Source: Tritrichomonas musculus (taxonomy: Eukaryota; Parabasalia; Tritrichomonadida; Tritrichomonadidae). Taken from it: a DNA stretch of 64,000 nucleotides. The notes beneath the pieces are model-generated. The model was given only the letters and a program-made list of their open reading frames with translations, had not been told where the DNA came from and searched no databases. This document shows positions 41,501-55,500 of this stretch, in pieces. Position 1 is the first letter of the stretch. Every line of letters begins with the position of its first letter. Where the stretch lies: NCBI GenBank assembly GCA_039105265.1, contig JAPFFF010000011.1, positions 5,574,550-5,638,549 on the forward strand, written 5' to 3'. The translations under genes and the position numbers were made by a program.

Positions 41501-44500
41501 ATTGCTGCGATCCATGTGTGAAGCAAGGCCGTCCTTGTTTTTGCCAATAAAATTGCATCCAGGAACCCTGCAAATGCAGTTCGTATTCATCATTGTATTA
41601 AATGATCCATCAGGTTTAATGATAATACAATTGAATGAATCCTCATTGAGCATTAAGCGAACTGCATAAAGAAGTTCATCATAATTTGCAATGTTTTGAT
41701 CAACATTGATATTGTTATGAGTCCTAAAATGATCAAAAACCTCAGAGATAGATAAAAATGAGGAATTACAGATAGGACAACAATGAAGGTTGTCCAATGA
41801 CGGCCATTGTGAAGGATCTATACTTCTAAGTATATCTGAAACCTCAATTGAAGAGAGATTGTGATTGGTGAGATTTATGCGAGAACAAGTAGGAGCATCT
41901 CTTAATCTAGTTAATAGCATTTTGAAATGATCCCCTTCAAAAGATAACGCTAACTTGAGGAGATCATTAAAAGTCTTTGCGTCACTTTTGCAATTTGAGA
42001 GACCTTCTGGGGAAAATAATTCTAGTGTGTTGTTAAATAAATCATCTAAAGGATCAGGGCAATGTAGAAAGGAACTGTCGGAAGTGGGAACCACGGCATT
42101 AACATTATTATTATCAGGATAATCATTGTGACATTCATATTCATTAGAAGGGAGGACCATTGGCGATTCAGTTTTGTCATTGACACCAGAGATATCATTC
42201 GACTGAATATCATTCTTATCAACAATATCAACGTCGTCTATTACATGTTTGTTATAAGGGTTAGGACAACAAGTGTGGTTGATAACTTCTGGAGAATATT
42301 GATCATCAAATTTAAATTTGAGAGTAATTGTGGTGATTGCGTTCTCTCTATCACCAGTTTTGATTTTGTGAGCTTGAGCAATGTGGTCTTTGATATTCAT
42401 AGAGTTGGATGTAATATAGTCACAAAGGCTACAAGCCCACATTTCACCTTCTCCTAAGAATTCACCGATTGTGGGAACGCGGTTTAAATCAATAATCCAT
42501 GATTTGAGAGTTCCCCAAAATCTTCCCAAGTTTTCGATACGTTTAAGGAAAGCACCGTGTCCCTTTCTGTGTGTACGAATATTGCAGTCTCTTTCTGTCG
42601 CATATCCGCAGCCAGGTTTGTGGCAGTAAAGCATCTGTTTCTCTGGTAATCTGACATTTCCATTCTCCAAGTCATATATGGTTATAATATCACGGTGTGC
42701 CAGGTATGCGACAGTGTTTATCAACTCATCTCTGCATCTGGCCACCGGAACCTTGTGAGCACTTGAGTAATGAACTCTGACTTGACCTTCTGTTTTGCCC
42801 ACATATGAACATTCATCGACAAAGCAAGAATTGATAGTGAACTTCGGCCAAACAGTACTACTCTCAATAAGGTCGAATATTGACGATTCCATTGAGATCG
42901 GTGAGTCTAAATGAGGAAGGTGGCAGATCTTAAGTTCATCTAGCATATGTTTCGTATCATCATCGTCAATGCACTTTAAGCAATTAATGAGATTATGTAA
43001 AAAATTATTTTGAGTATTTTGTAGCGGGAGAGATGAGTTGAGATTAGAAGAGTAATTCAAATCTATTCTGTTATTATTAAAGGTTAAGTTCTCATTTGAG
43101 GAAGAGGCAAGACTACATTGATGGTTTTCCAGGAGATCATGAGTGACTCCATGCTGTGGATAAGAGGGATTATCAATTAGAGCGGGAATATCAGAGAAAG
43201 GAACGTTCCAAGTATTATAGATAGAGGAAGGATAGTGTAAAGTCGAGGAAGAAAAACTGGAGTCAGTATCTTCTTCTGAGGAAGGAAGTTGAAATGTTTC
43301 AATATCATCCATTGGAGGTAAAGCCTGTTGGCTATTTGTAGATATTTGTATCGGCTGATTGGAAAGAGGTGATTCTTCATCATCTGAAAAGTAATCAGGG
43401 AAGAGTTCCAAAAATTTGTTCCGAATTTCATCTGGTGAGTGGTTCGTAAATTGATGAGCAATGAAATCCCAATTAGATCCGTGAGATTTGAAAAGAGCAA
43501 TTAAATGTTCAATATCCGTTTCATTCCATTTATTCATATCCTGAACAATTAGTGAGTGGTTTGGATAAGATAGCTTTAATGCTGGAGATTCGTCTGAAGA
43601 ATCATTGGCCTTGGCGCTCTGATCTGGTAAGAAATCACAATTATATGATCTATCAAGTGAGCTACCAGTTGAGGTTGACATATTAGAATCTTGAAAATTA
43701 ACAATAGCAGATGAGGAGACAGATGAGAGATTATTAACCTGGTTCAAAGGAAAGTCCTCATAAGGAGGCTGTTGATGTTTGTTAAATGAATGGATTGACA
43801 AATCTTCAGAATTAAATTGTTGATAATATACTGGTTCAACTTTTGGCTGATCTTCCTCATGAAGAGTCTGGATAAAATTAGTCTGATTATTACAATGATG
43901 ATTATTGATAATTGTTTTAGTTTGAGTCTCAGGAGCTTCGTAGTCTGAACAGATGCTTTGACATCTCGAACGTATATTTGCAGGTGTGTGATTAGGAAAC
44001 CATTTATATATTGCCTTCCATTGAGGACCAATAGAGCTGAATAGTTTGAGAAGGATTACATCATCATCAATCGTCCATTTTGGAGATAGAATTATATCAG
44101 ACAGATAGTTGAAGTATCTGTCACGACACGATCTGGGAGACTTATTTATGTGTTTTCCAATTTCTGACCAGTCAGGAATCACATCTGAAAGAACTTTTTC
44201 TTTGATGTATTTATCATCTGATTCTGAAAATTTAGAATTGCGAAAACGAGAGGGAATAAGTTTAGATTTTCCTTGCTGATATGATTGATCATTGTTTGAA
44301 TCAATATTATTATTATGATTTGGAAATATTTGAACTTCTTTTGCAGCTTCATTAGACTGCTGTAAAACATCGAACGAAGGATTAATATCAGCATATTCGA
44401 ATTCTGTGGATTTATAATTATTTTCATCAATAGAGTTAAAAGAGTCAACACTATCAGAACGATTAAAGGTTTGACAAATTTCCTCATCTTCATTAGAAAT

Positions 44501-46537
44501 TTGTGAATAAGGATCTATAATTAATCCTTTATCAATCTTCTCTTTAAATGTTAAGTTTTGTCCTTCTAGTTTGCTTAATGATAAAATCTGGTAATTTGTA
44601 TAAATGATTTCTTTACTTCGAGGATCAAAAGTAACATAAGTTCGTTTTGTATTGATTGTTGGGTCAGAATGTTTAAGATATGATGTCTTTTTGGAGTAAT
44701 TTGAAGAATCAAATATATCATTTTGATTATCTTTAGTATTACAAGACGGTGAGGGTAAATGATCTTTAGATGATTCATGCTGATGGTTTATATTAGGTTT
44801 CTGGCTTTGTTTATTTGAAGATTGATCGTGAATGGATAACTCATGAATAGGATTAATTGAATGAGGATGAGTTGGTAGATTTTGGATTGAATAATTATTG
44901 GATAAATGATCTTGATTTGATTGTTGTGCTGATTGAGGTTGCATTGCTTGTTGCACTGATTGAGTTTGCATTGATTGTTGTGCTGATTGTGACTGCATTG
45001 ACTGATGTGCTGATTGAGTTTGCATTGATTGTTGTGCAGATTGAGTTTGCATTGATTGTTGTGCAGATTGAGTTTGCATTGATTGTTGTGCTGATTGAGG
45101 TTGCATTGATTGTTGCACTGATTGAGTTTGCATTGATTGATGTGCCGATTGAGATTGCATTGTATGTTGCACTGATTGAGTTTGCATTGATTGATGTGCC
45201 GATTGAGATTGCATTGTATGTTGCACTGATTGAGGTTGCATTGATTGATGAGCTGATTGAGCTTGCTGTGCCTGCAGTGCTGATTGTGATTGCATTGATT
45301 GCTGTGCTGATTGTGATTGCATTGATTGCTGTGCTGATTGTGATTGCATTGATTGCTGTGCTGATTGTGATTGCATTGATTGTTGTGCTGATTGTGATTG
45401 CATTGATTGCTGTGCTGATTGTGATTGCATTGATTGTTGTGCTGATTGTGATTGCATTGATTGTTGTGCAGATTGAGGTTGCAGTGACTGCAGTGCTGAA
45501 TGTGATTGCATTGATTGCTGTGCAGATTGAGGTTGCAGTGACTGCAGTGCTGAATGTGATTGCATTGATTGTTGTGCAGATTGAGGTTGCAGTGACTGCA
45601 GTGCTGAATGTGATTGCATTGATTGCTGTGCAGATTGAGGTTGCAGTGACTGCAGTGCTGAATGTGATTGCATTGATTGCTGTGCAGATTGAGGTTGCAG
45701 TGACTGCAGTGCTGAATGTGATTGCATTGATTGTTGTGCAGATTGAGGTTGCAGTGACTGCAGTGCCGGTTGTGATTGCAGAGACTGCTGTGCTGGTTGA
45801 AACTGCGATGATTGTTGTGAAGAATGAGATTGTATTGATTGTTGTGCAGATTGAGATTGCAATGATATTTGTGCTGATTGAGATTGTTGTTGATGTTGAA
45901 TTGTTTGCAATTGTAGTAATTGTTGGTGAGATTGTGATTGTATAAATAGGTTCGTTTGATTGACATGTTTTTGATATGAGTGAGCTGAATATTCACAATC
46001 TTCAAAAGAGGCTATATCATTGAAAAAGTCATTACTTAAGAACGAATTAGTTGCTTTGTAATTGAAATCCTCATCATCATCACTTATCGAAGAAGAATCA
46101 GGGTCTGAAATTTCGTTAGAAATAAGAACATCAGGATCGTCAACAATTTTAAGTTTAATTTTGTCATTAAATGAAAGGTCTTGGGACTCTAATTTCTTGA
46201 ACGAAAGATTAAAATATTTATGATAAGAAATAGTATTATGTTTTGGGTCAAACGTAGTATAATATTGTTTTTTGCATAAATATTGATCAGAATTATTTGA
46301 TAAATTGTTAAAAATTTGGAAATTTGTAGATGAAAATATATCGTTATAATTTGAATTTTCAAAAGTATGGATATCATTGAGATTGTTATAAGGTAAAGAA
46401 TGAGATATTTGTGGTGAGGTTGAAAAATTTGAGGTTTGGTCGGAGATATTTTGAAGATTAGAAATAAAATTTTGGTGAAAGTTAGAAAAATTAGCATGGT
46501 TAGAATCCTTGTCGGGAGCTGAATACGAATATGCCAT
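38504..46537 (-). pseudogene. E3 polyprotein, truncated just after the RT YADD motif
   Basis: Open from the shared ATG at 46537 for 2,677 codons, ending AYADDILLR then TAG, where the last codons come from the junction. It contains the N-terminal block, the QSAQQSMQ linker, three Myb-like repeats, both zinc-finger modules and most of the RT, but no RT thumb and no endonuclease. Small differences from E4 include SSTNFQ for SPTNFQ and, shared with E5, QPIQIST for QPKQIST. Because the frame is open, a DNA-binding but inactive protein could be made; this is inference. Confidence 0.88.
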
Positions 46538-46578
46538 TAAAAAGCGAAAAGGTAAAGGAGAAAAAATAAAAAAAAATT
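38511..46578 (-). mobile_element. E3: 3'-truncated copy with a different Gln-rich linker, about 8.1 kb
   Basis: Reverse-strand copy that starts after the 15-bp fragment at 46579-46593 and is cut at the RT active-site region, where it meets inverted E2. In place of the NQSI-type linker it has a long QSAQQSMQ repeat. Endonuclease and 3' UTR are lost. Confidence 0.92.
44915..45900 (-). repeat. QSAQQSMQ coding minisatellite in E3
   Basis: About 1 kb of tandem 24-bp units coding for QSAQQSMQ. Near 45460-45775 a higher-order 54-bp unit (18 codons, QSMQSHSALQSLQPQSAQ) is repeated about six times with almost no change. Absent in E1, E2 and E4, which have a 280-residue NQSI-type linker at the same place. 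Confidence 0.9.
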
Positions 46579-46593
46579 TGCTTTGGGCGTGAC
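46579..46593 (-). repeat. 15-bp tRNA-Met 3' fragment at the E4/E3 junction
   Basis: Reverse complement of GTCACGCCCAAAGCA, directly after the ATTATTAAACATTTT end of E4 and before E3, whose first bases are AATTTTTTTTTTA. Confidence 0.93.
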
Positions 46594-49500
46594 AAAATGT
46601 TTAATAATAAAGCATAAGAGTAATAGATATTTAGGAGACTAATACAGTCAAAATATAAAGAACGTTACTTAAAAAAGAAAAAAAAAAGGTCGGAAACAGA
46701 ATTCTAAAGGAAAACATCAAAATTGAATGTGTTTCTCAAAATTGAATGCAAGGACATCAAGATTGAGAGAGGGCAGAAGGTGAACTCCTTGATTCATTTT
46801 CATTAAGGAGATTGAATAGCAGAATTATCAAGGTTGTAACCAATGCTCGTTTCTGAACCATACTCTGAAAGGTCAGAAAAATCCTTGTCACTGAGATAGT
46901 CATTTTCACTTAACATGTCATCATCTGAAGAACTCTTAAAGAAGTATTCAGAAGAGTTGAGAGTTCTACCATTAATTGAGACTTGAATACTAGAGGGGAT
47001 AATATTAGAGGTATCAAGTGAAACAGGTTTATTGTTAAATCTATGTGTGACCTCCGATGAAACACCATTATTATCCTCTAATGCTTTGATTTCAACCAAG
47101 CTAGGACCACTCATGTTCTGTGTAATAGAGAGTGCTGGATTTGAATTGGCCTTTGTATTATGGTTCCATACATCCAAAGAACCAATGATAGCATTGATTG
47201 CCAATCGTTTAATGATCGTCTTACACTTTTTGCGATCAATGAAAATTCTATTGATGTCTTTAATAGATTCTTGATAAACCGCACCAACAGACGAAACAAT
47301 AACCGCTCCATAAACCACATTAATACCTTGATTACGAACGAAGGTAATCAGACTGCTATACTTATTCATTTTGTGGTTGTAAGCAGTCTCCAGAGTGTCG
47401 GCATTCCATTGCTTTGACGCATAAGGAATGCTAATTTCAATAATGATGCATTTGGAGCGGTTTTTGATCCACGCTATAATGTCTGGACGTAAGCGTGCGA
47501 GCTCCTCAGGAATGCCAGGCAAATGTATTGAGTTGTCAGTATAAATCTCTTCGACGTCAGGAAGCTCTTTAACATGTTGGACGATGATGCTTTGAATTCT
47601 GTTGTGGCGACCAGTGTATTCAGGGTATTTGCAAATGCAACCATTAAGGATGTGGGATAAACTCTGGATGCAACTCTTGCCGTGCTTGAGACAATTTGGG
47701 CAAGGCGTATGTTCTTTTCCATTAATCAATTCATCAAATTCAGGTGTACCTAAATTATTAGTTCTTGCTTTGATCGCAAATTTAACGATTGTATCATTCA
47801 TAGGATATTGTTGCTTAATGAGGAATTCGGATGAAAGGGGATTATCCTTTAGAGAGTAGAACGCATGGAGGTGCATTGATGGAGAAGTAATGGCAGCATT
47901 CCATCTCGAGCGTCTTTGATTGGTGAGGAAAAGAGAAATATTTTTTGACGATTGAAATATCACATCTTTATTTGTTTCAGTATCTATCAACTTGAATGCA
48001 TTTAATTCTGAATTATCCAGAGTGCTGTTAATAAATTCATCATCATCATTACACTCATTGGTTAACTCCAGGTTTAATGTTTTGAGAGATTTTCTTGCGC
48101 GTTGCACGATGGAGTTAGTGCCCTTCCGTTCTGTGGTGGTGAGTGAACTGCTCCAATTAAAGAAAGAATGTTTTTCATCATTACTAGCTACGGGAATATT
48201 TCTTTTAATTCGCTCATTGTTGATTGCTGAATAAATTAGTAACCTTATATTTGGATCACTATTCGTGATCATTCTAATCAGTGCCTTCACTCTACCGACA
48301 TCTGCTTTTTCACGAAGTGATGGAATGGAAAGACCACCATCTTTCCAGCTCGCATGTTTTACAGCTCTAGGAATATTTGCACCAATTATCTTATTAATCT
48401 GAGAAGAGATGAATTGGTCTAGTTTATTAACATGGGCTAATTTCATCTGACCGTTTTCTAAGATGAAATCGAGAGATGGAATAATAAATGTTTTAATGGC
48501 ATGTATTTTCTGAACAATCATCAGGTCCGACTGAATGATTTTTTCAATTTTATTCTTGGCCTTCACGAAGTACTCTGCCGAAGTTTTGATTTTAGCACAT
48601 TTTCTGGCTGAGATTGGAGTACCAAGATATCTTATCGACTCCTCCAATCCGACGAATGGAATTTCTTCCCCACAGATGTTGAACCCACTGAATAATCCTC
48701 GTCTGGAGTTGAAAATCCATTCATATCCGAACGAGCATGATTTTGTTGGAGCTAATGTCATCTTTGTGAAGTCACAAAAACGGTTACACGTTTCAAGCAT
48801 TCGTTCCATGCCATTTCTGGAGTTTGCTATCAAAAGAATGTCATCTGCATAAGCCATGATTGAGAATCTCGCTCTTTCACCATTCATTGAAACTGTGTAT
48901 CCATCTTCAGCATTGATTGAATTAATAGCCTTAAATAGCGGCTCTAAGCATAGATTGAAAAGAAGAGGGGACACTGGACAGCCTTGTTTAGTTCCACGAT
49001 TAATACAAATGTCGCGAGAGGTGAACTTACTCGTCATAATATTCGTTGTGGAACCAGTGTAAACATTATCAATAAGATGAACGAACTGTTTGGGAAATCC
49101 CTTCTTTTTTAGACAATCAATGATCAGTGCATGAGGCACCGAGCCGAATGCATTCTTAAAATCTAATGCTGTGATGAAAACGCTTTTATGTGAACGCATT
49201 GCATCATAAAAAATCTCTGAGATAATTGCCGAGTTATCACTGCATCCATTAATTCCTTCCATAAATCCTTTTTGTTGGGGTGAGAATATGTGATTTCTGA
49301 TGTTGAAGGAGTTTATTGCTCTCGCCCAAACACAACTCACAATTCTGTATAACGCATTGGAAACCGAAATCGGTCGCCAATTCTCAGGAAGAGATGGATC
49401 ACCTTTTTTATAGATTAGTCTCATGATTGAGCATTTCCAACTCTGAGGCACTCTAGCTCTTGAATTAGTGATTTGAATGATCAACCTAATGAATTCTGCG

Positions 49501-52500
49501 GCTTTTGTTTTAGCTAATTTATAAATTGAATAGTCAAGTGCATCTGGTCCAGCCGCAGATTCATATTTCCTTGATTCAATGACATTTTCGATGAGATCTC
49601 TGTTTTCAATGTATTTAATAAATTCATTTTTATCTTCTTCAGAAAAACAGCTGCTAAGGGCGAACAATCCATTTTCATCATCTGGAATGAATTCATCCTC
49701 TTCTTTGTAAAATGATTTGGAGAAGAAGTCATACAGCAATTCTTCATTAATACTGCATTCAGGATTCGCTTTGCTGAGGATGTAATTATTAAGTGTCTTT
49801 TTCGGGTTTTCAGAGTATGCTTCCCGAATTCTCTCAGCGTGCAGGCTTGCATTTTTTAAATTCATTTCATCCTTAATTAATTCTTCAATAGTTAATTCCA
49901 ACCATAAAGCACACTGACTGACATTTTCGCCTTTATTTCTCACTTCATCGAGGATAGCTATGGTATCTGTTGTGCCAAAGAATCTCATCTTGTCTTCATT
50001 TTTAATCACGGATAAACTACTAAGGAGTCTTGATTCTGCTTGTCTGACTTGTCTGTTGTCATTCTCATCATCACTGTTATTGATAGTGTCAATATCTGCT
50101 GCAAGCTTGCGGAGACGATTAATAGTCAGTTGAATGCATGCCAGCTCATCAGTAGATTTATTGATCCAACGTTTTTTATACCTTTGAGAGTAAATACGGT
50201 TTGGGTCAAGATTTAACTTAACAGCAACATGACATCTCATTCGATGTAAAGCTTCTTCAAACGCACCTTCGAAAGCTATCCATTTGGTATCTTCGTCAAT
50301 ATCACCTAGATTATCAGGATTGTATTTTTGTATCAATGGGATAAGTTCACTTTCGAAGAGTTCTGACAGTCCTGATGTGATAAGCTTGCGTTTTTGTCTG
50401 TCAAGTTTAGGAAGGTGAGGTGAACCTCTGAGTTTCGATTCATTATACCATCGCATGGCTAACGCGATCATTTTCTGCGTGTTATTCTCATTTAAAATCA
50501 AGTCATTAGCCAGAGAGGAAGAGGAGGATTTCTCAACATCATTGGTGAAAAGAACACCGCGTGTTGAATCAACTATATTTGACTTTGAGCGGTTCGTCCC
50601 ACCATTCAGTGGAGATCGAGTTCGAAAATAAGAAATAACTGGAGCACGTTTGACTTTAACTGGCTGGCTTGAAAGATTCGTACAACGAGTAGGGTTGTCC
50701 TTGTAGCTGGGCAGATCGTAGTTTTTACGTAGCTGCTCGTGATATGTGTCTGGAAATGTTTTGGTGTCATTATTAGAGTAAAAAGAATCATCATTGTGTT
50801 GATTATTTTGTGTGAGATCATTGACGTCTGAGCGTTTATTCATTTTGGTGAGACTACAATTAGAGAAGCGATTTATCAATGTTTCTGGTCGATTTCGAAG
50901 AGAAGTATTAACTGGAGAAGAACGGTTTGATAGTACATCAAGGGGAGGACTGAGGTCATTGATGCAAGTTTGAGATAACGAGTTGCTCGAAGGATTACGA
51001 ACACTATACGCGCTAGATTTAGGAATAGCATCTATCTTTTCGGTATTCTGAGATAGTTTGTTATTCTGCTGACAGATAGGAGTGACATCTTCAGTGGAGT
51101 TAGCTATTGATTTGAGGCAACTGTTATTCTGAGTTTTAAGAAGATCTTCTGGCATATTCTCTTGTAATGAACAAGGAAACAGAGAGCTTTGAAGAGATGA
51201 AGCATTGTCAGAGATGTTAATCAAAAGTTTGGAGTGAGAAGGAATTTGAGGAATGTAACCTGAGTCTTCTTCCTTGATTGTGTCTTGGGTTGAATTTTGA
51301 TGGTCAGTAATATGTATATTCTCCTTAAAGTTACTGTTTCTGTTCTTAATTAACTCTGGTCTAATATGGAATTGCAGGCTTGCTTCTTCATTTGTATCAT
51401 TATCTGAATCCTCAAATAGATTGCGATAAATCTTATCTTGAGTTTTGAGGAGTTCCTTAGTACTAATATTATCTCTGAGTTCGTTAACTGCATTCTCAAT
51501 AAGTTTTCGAGTGTCTGAGATATGTGTATTACTAAGATCGTGTATATTAGACGTAACTGTGAGGGAAACCGTGGTTACTTTGTCAATTGAGTCGAGTTGC
51601 GTCTTTGAAGGGTGACTATGTGCATAATGATTATTTATAAAGTTAACACTAAGTGGCAATAAACTGTTACATGTATTACACTTGTAGAAGTTAATAGCTT
51701 TTCCTCTGAAGAGATCGATGAGGGCTGGTGACTTGTTGCTAATGAGGAAGTGTGCTTTGAGGGAACCATAAAATGGACCATATCTAAGGACTGCTTGTCG
51801 AAAAGTGACATGGTTTACTTCATTGCTGCGATCCATGTGTGAAGCAAGGCCGTCCTTGTTTTTGCCAATAAAATTGCATCCAGGAACCCTGCAAATGCAG
51901 TTCGTATTCATCATTGTATTAAATGATCCATCAGGTTTAATGATAATACAATTGAATGAATCCTCATTGAGCATTAGGCGAACTGCATAAAGAAGTTCAT
52001 CATAATTTGCAATGTTTTGATCAACATTGATATTGTTATGAGTCCTAAAATGATCAAAAACCTCAGAGATAGATAAAAATGAGGAATTACAGATAGGACA
52101 ACAATGAAGGTTGTCCAATGACGGCCATTGTGAAGGATCTATACTTCTAAGTATATCTGAAACCTCAATTGAAGAGAGATTGTGATTGGTGAGATTTATG
52201 CGAGAACAAGTAGGAGCATCTCTTAATCTAGTTAATAGCATTTTGAAATGATCCCCTTCAAAAGATAACGCTAACTTGAGGAGATCATTAAAAGTCTTTG
52301 CGTCACTTTTGCAATTTGAGAGACCTTCTGGGGAAAATAATTCTAGTGTGTTGTTAAATAAATCATCTAAAGGATCAGGGCAATGTAGAAAGGAACTGTC
52401 GGAAGTGGGAACCACGGCATTAACATTATTATTATCAGGATAATCATTGTGACATTCATATTCATTAGAAGGGAAGACCATTGGCGATTCAGTTTTGTCA

Positions 52501-55500
52501 TTGACACCAGAGATATCATTCGACTGAATATCATTCTTATCAACAATATCAACGTCGTCTATTACATGTTTGTTATAAGGGTTAGGACAACAAGTGTGGT
52601 TGATAACTTCTGGAGAATATTGATCATCAAATTTAAATTTGAGAGTAATTGTGGTGATTGCGTTCTCTCTATCACCAGTTTTGATTTTGTGAGCTTGAGC
52701 AATGTGGTCTTTGATATTCATAGAGTTGGATGTAATATAGTCACAAAGGCTACAAGCCCACATTTCACCTTCTCCTAAGAATTCACCGATTGTGGGAACG
52801 CGGTTTAAATCAATAATCCATGATTTGAGAGTTCCCCAAAATCTTCCCAAGTTTTCGATACGTTTAAGGAAAGCACCGTGTCCCTTTCTGTGTGTACGAA
52901 TATTGCAGTCTCTTTCTGTCGCATATCCGCAGCCAGGTTTGTGGCAGTAAAGCATCTGTTTCTCTGGTAATCTGACATTTCCATTCTCCAAGTCATATAT
53001 GGTTATAATATCACGGTGTGCCAGGTATGCGACAGTGTTTATCAACTCATCCCTGCATCTGGCCACCGGAACCTTGTGAGCACTTGAGTAATGAACTCTG
53101 ACTTGACCTTCTGTTTTGCCCACATATGAACATTCATCGACAAAGCAAGAATTGATAGTGAACTTCGGCCAAACAGTACTACTCTCAATAAGGTCGAATA
53201 TTGACGATTCCATTGAGATCGGTGAGTCTAAATGAGGAAGGTGGCAGATCTTAAGTTCATCTAGCATATGTTTCGTATCATCATCGTCAATGCACTTTAA
53301 GCAATTAATGAGATTATGTAAAAAATTATTTTGAGTATTTTGTAGCGGGAGAGATGAGTTGAGATTAGAAGAGTAATTCAAATCTATTCTGTTATTATTA
53401 AAGGTTAAGTTCTCATTTGAGGAAGAGGCAAGACTACATTGATGGTTTTCCAGGAGATCATGAGTGACTCCATGCTGTGGATAAGAGGGATTATCAATTA
53501 GAGCGGGAATATCAGAGAAAGGAACGTTCCAAGTATTATAGATAGAGGAAGGATAGTGTAAAGTCGAGGAAGAAAAACTGGAGTCAGTATCTTCTTCTGA
53601 GGAAGGAAGTTGAAATGTTTCAATATCATCCATTGGAGGTAAAGCCTGTTGGCTATTTGTAGATATTTGTTTCGGCTGATTGGAAAGAGGTGATTCTTCA
53701 TCATCTGAAAAGTAATCAGGGAAGAGTTCCAAAAATTTGTTCCGAATTTCATCTGGTGAGTGGTTCGTAAATTGATGAGCAATGAAATCCCAATTAGATC
53801 CGTGAGATTTGAAAAGAGCAATTAAATGTTCAATATCCGTTTCATTCCATTTATTCATATCCTGAACAATTAGTGAGTGGTTTGGATAAGATAGCTTTAA
53901 TGCTGGAGATTCGTCTGAAGAATCATTGGCCTTGGCGCTCTGATCTGGTAAGAAATCACAATTATATGATCTATCAAGTGAGCTACCAGTTGAGGTTGAC
54001 ATATTAGAATCTTGAAAATTAACAATAGCAGATGAGGAGACAGATGAGAGATTATTAACCTGGTTCAAAGGAAAGTCCTCATAAGGAGGCTGTTGATGTT
54101 TGTTAAATGAATGGATTGACAAATCTTCAGAATTAAATTGTTGATAATATACTGGTTCAACTTTTGGCTGATCTTCCTCATGAAGAGTCTGGATAAAATT
54201 AGTCTGATTATTACAATGATGATTATTGATAATTGTTTTAGTTTGAGTCTCAGGAGCTTCGTAGTCTGAACAGATGCTTTGACATCTCGAACGTATATTT
54301 GCAGGTGTGTGATTAGGAAACCATTTATATATTGCCTTCCATTGAGGACCAATAGAGCTGAATAGTTTGAGAAGGATTACATCATCATCAATCGTCCATT
54401 TTGGAGATAGAATTATATCAGACAGATAGTTGAAGTATCTGTCACGACACGATCTGGGAGACTTATTTATGTGTTTTCCAATTTCTGACCAGTCAGGAAT
54501 CACATCTGAAAGAACTTTTTCTTTGATGTATTTATCATCTGATTCTGAAAATTTAGAATTGCGAAAACGAGAGGGAATAAGTTTAGATTTTCCTTGCTGA
54601 TATGATTGATCATTGTTTGAATCAATATTATTATTATGATTTGGAAATATTTGAACTTCTTTTGCAGTTTCATTAGACTGCTGTAAAACATCGAACGAAG
54701 GATTAATATCAGCATATTCGAATTCTGTGGATTTATAATTATTTTCATCAATAGAGTTAAAAGAGTCAACACTATCAGAACGATTAAAGGTTTGACAAAT
54801 TTCCTCATCTTCATTAGAAATTTGTGAATAAGGATCTATAATTAATCCTTTATCAATCTTCTCTTTAAATGTTAAGTTTTGTCCTTCTAGTTTGCTTAAT
54901 GATAAAATCTGGTAATTTGTATAAATGATTTCTTTACTTCGAGGATCAAAAGTAACATAAGTTCGTTTTGTATTGATTGTTGGGTCAGAATGTTTAAGAT
55001 ATGATGTCTTTTTGGAGTAATTTGAAGAATCAAATATATCATTTTGATTATCTTTAGTATTACAAGACGGTGAGGGTAAATGATCTTTAGATGATTCATG
55101 CTGATGGTTTATATTAGGTTTCTGGCTTTGTTTATTTGAAGATTGATCGTGAATGGATAACTCATGAATAGGATTAATTGAATGAGGATGAGTTGGTAGA
55201 TTTTGGATTGAATAATTATTGGATAAATGATCTTGATTTGATTGCTCGTGGCTAGATTGATCAGAATTTGATTGATCTTGACCTGGAAGGTCAAGGCATG
55301 AACGATTAACACTAATTGGAAGATTGGTGATTGATTGATCAAAATCTGATTGATTACCAGATGTTTGATCAGGAATTCGTTGCTTTTGGGTCATTTGATT
55401 ATCAATTGAATGTTCAATGCTTGGATGATCAAGAATAGATTGTTCTTGAATTGATTGATTATGATTGGATAGGTTGTTATCTGCTTGACCAAGGGATAAT

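Noticed and set aside
44788-46005. Long ORFs in other frames over the E3 Gln-rich repeat (405 aa same strand, 362 aa opposite strand)
   Set aside because: They exist only because the 24-bp repeat has no stop in those frames; composition is meaningless and they are absent from other copies.
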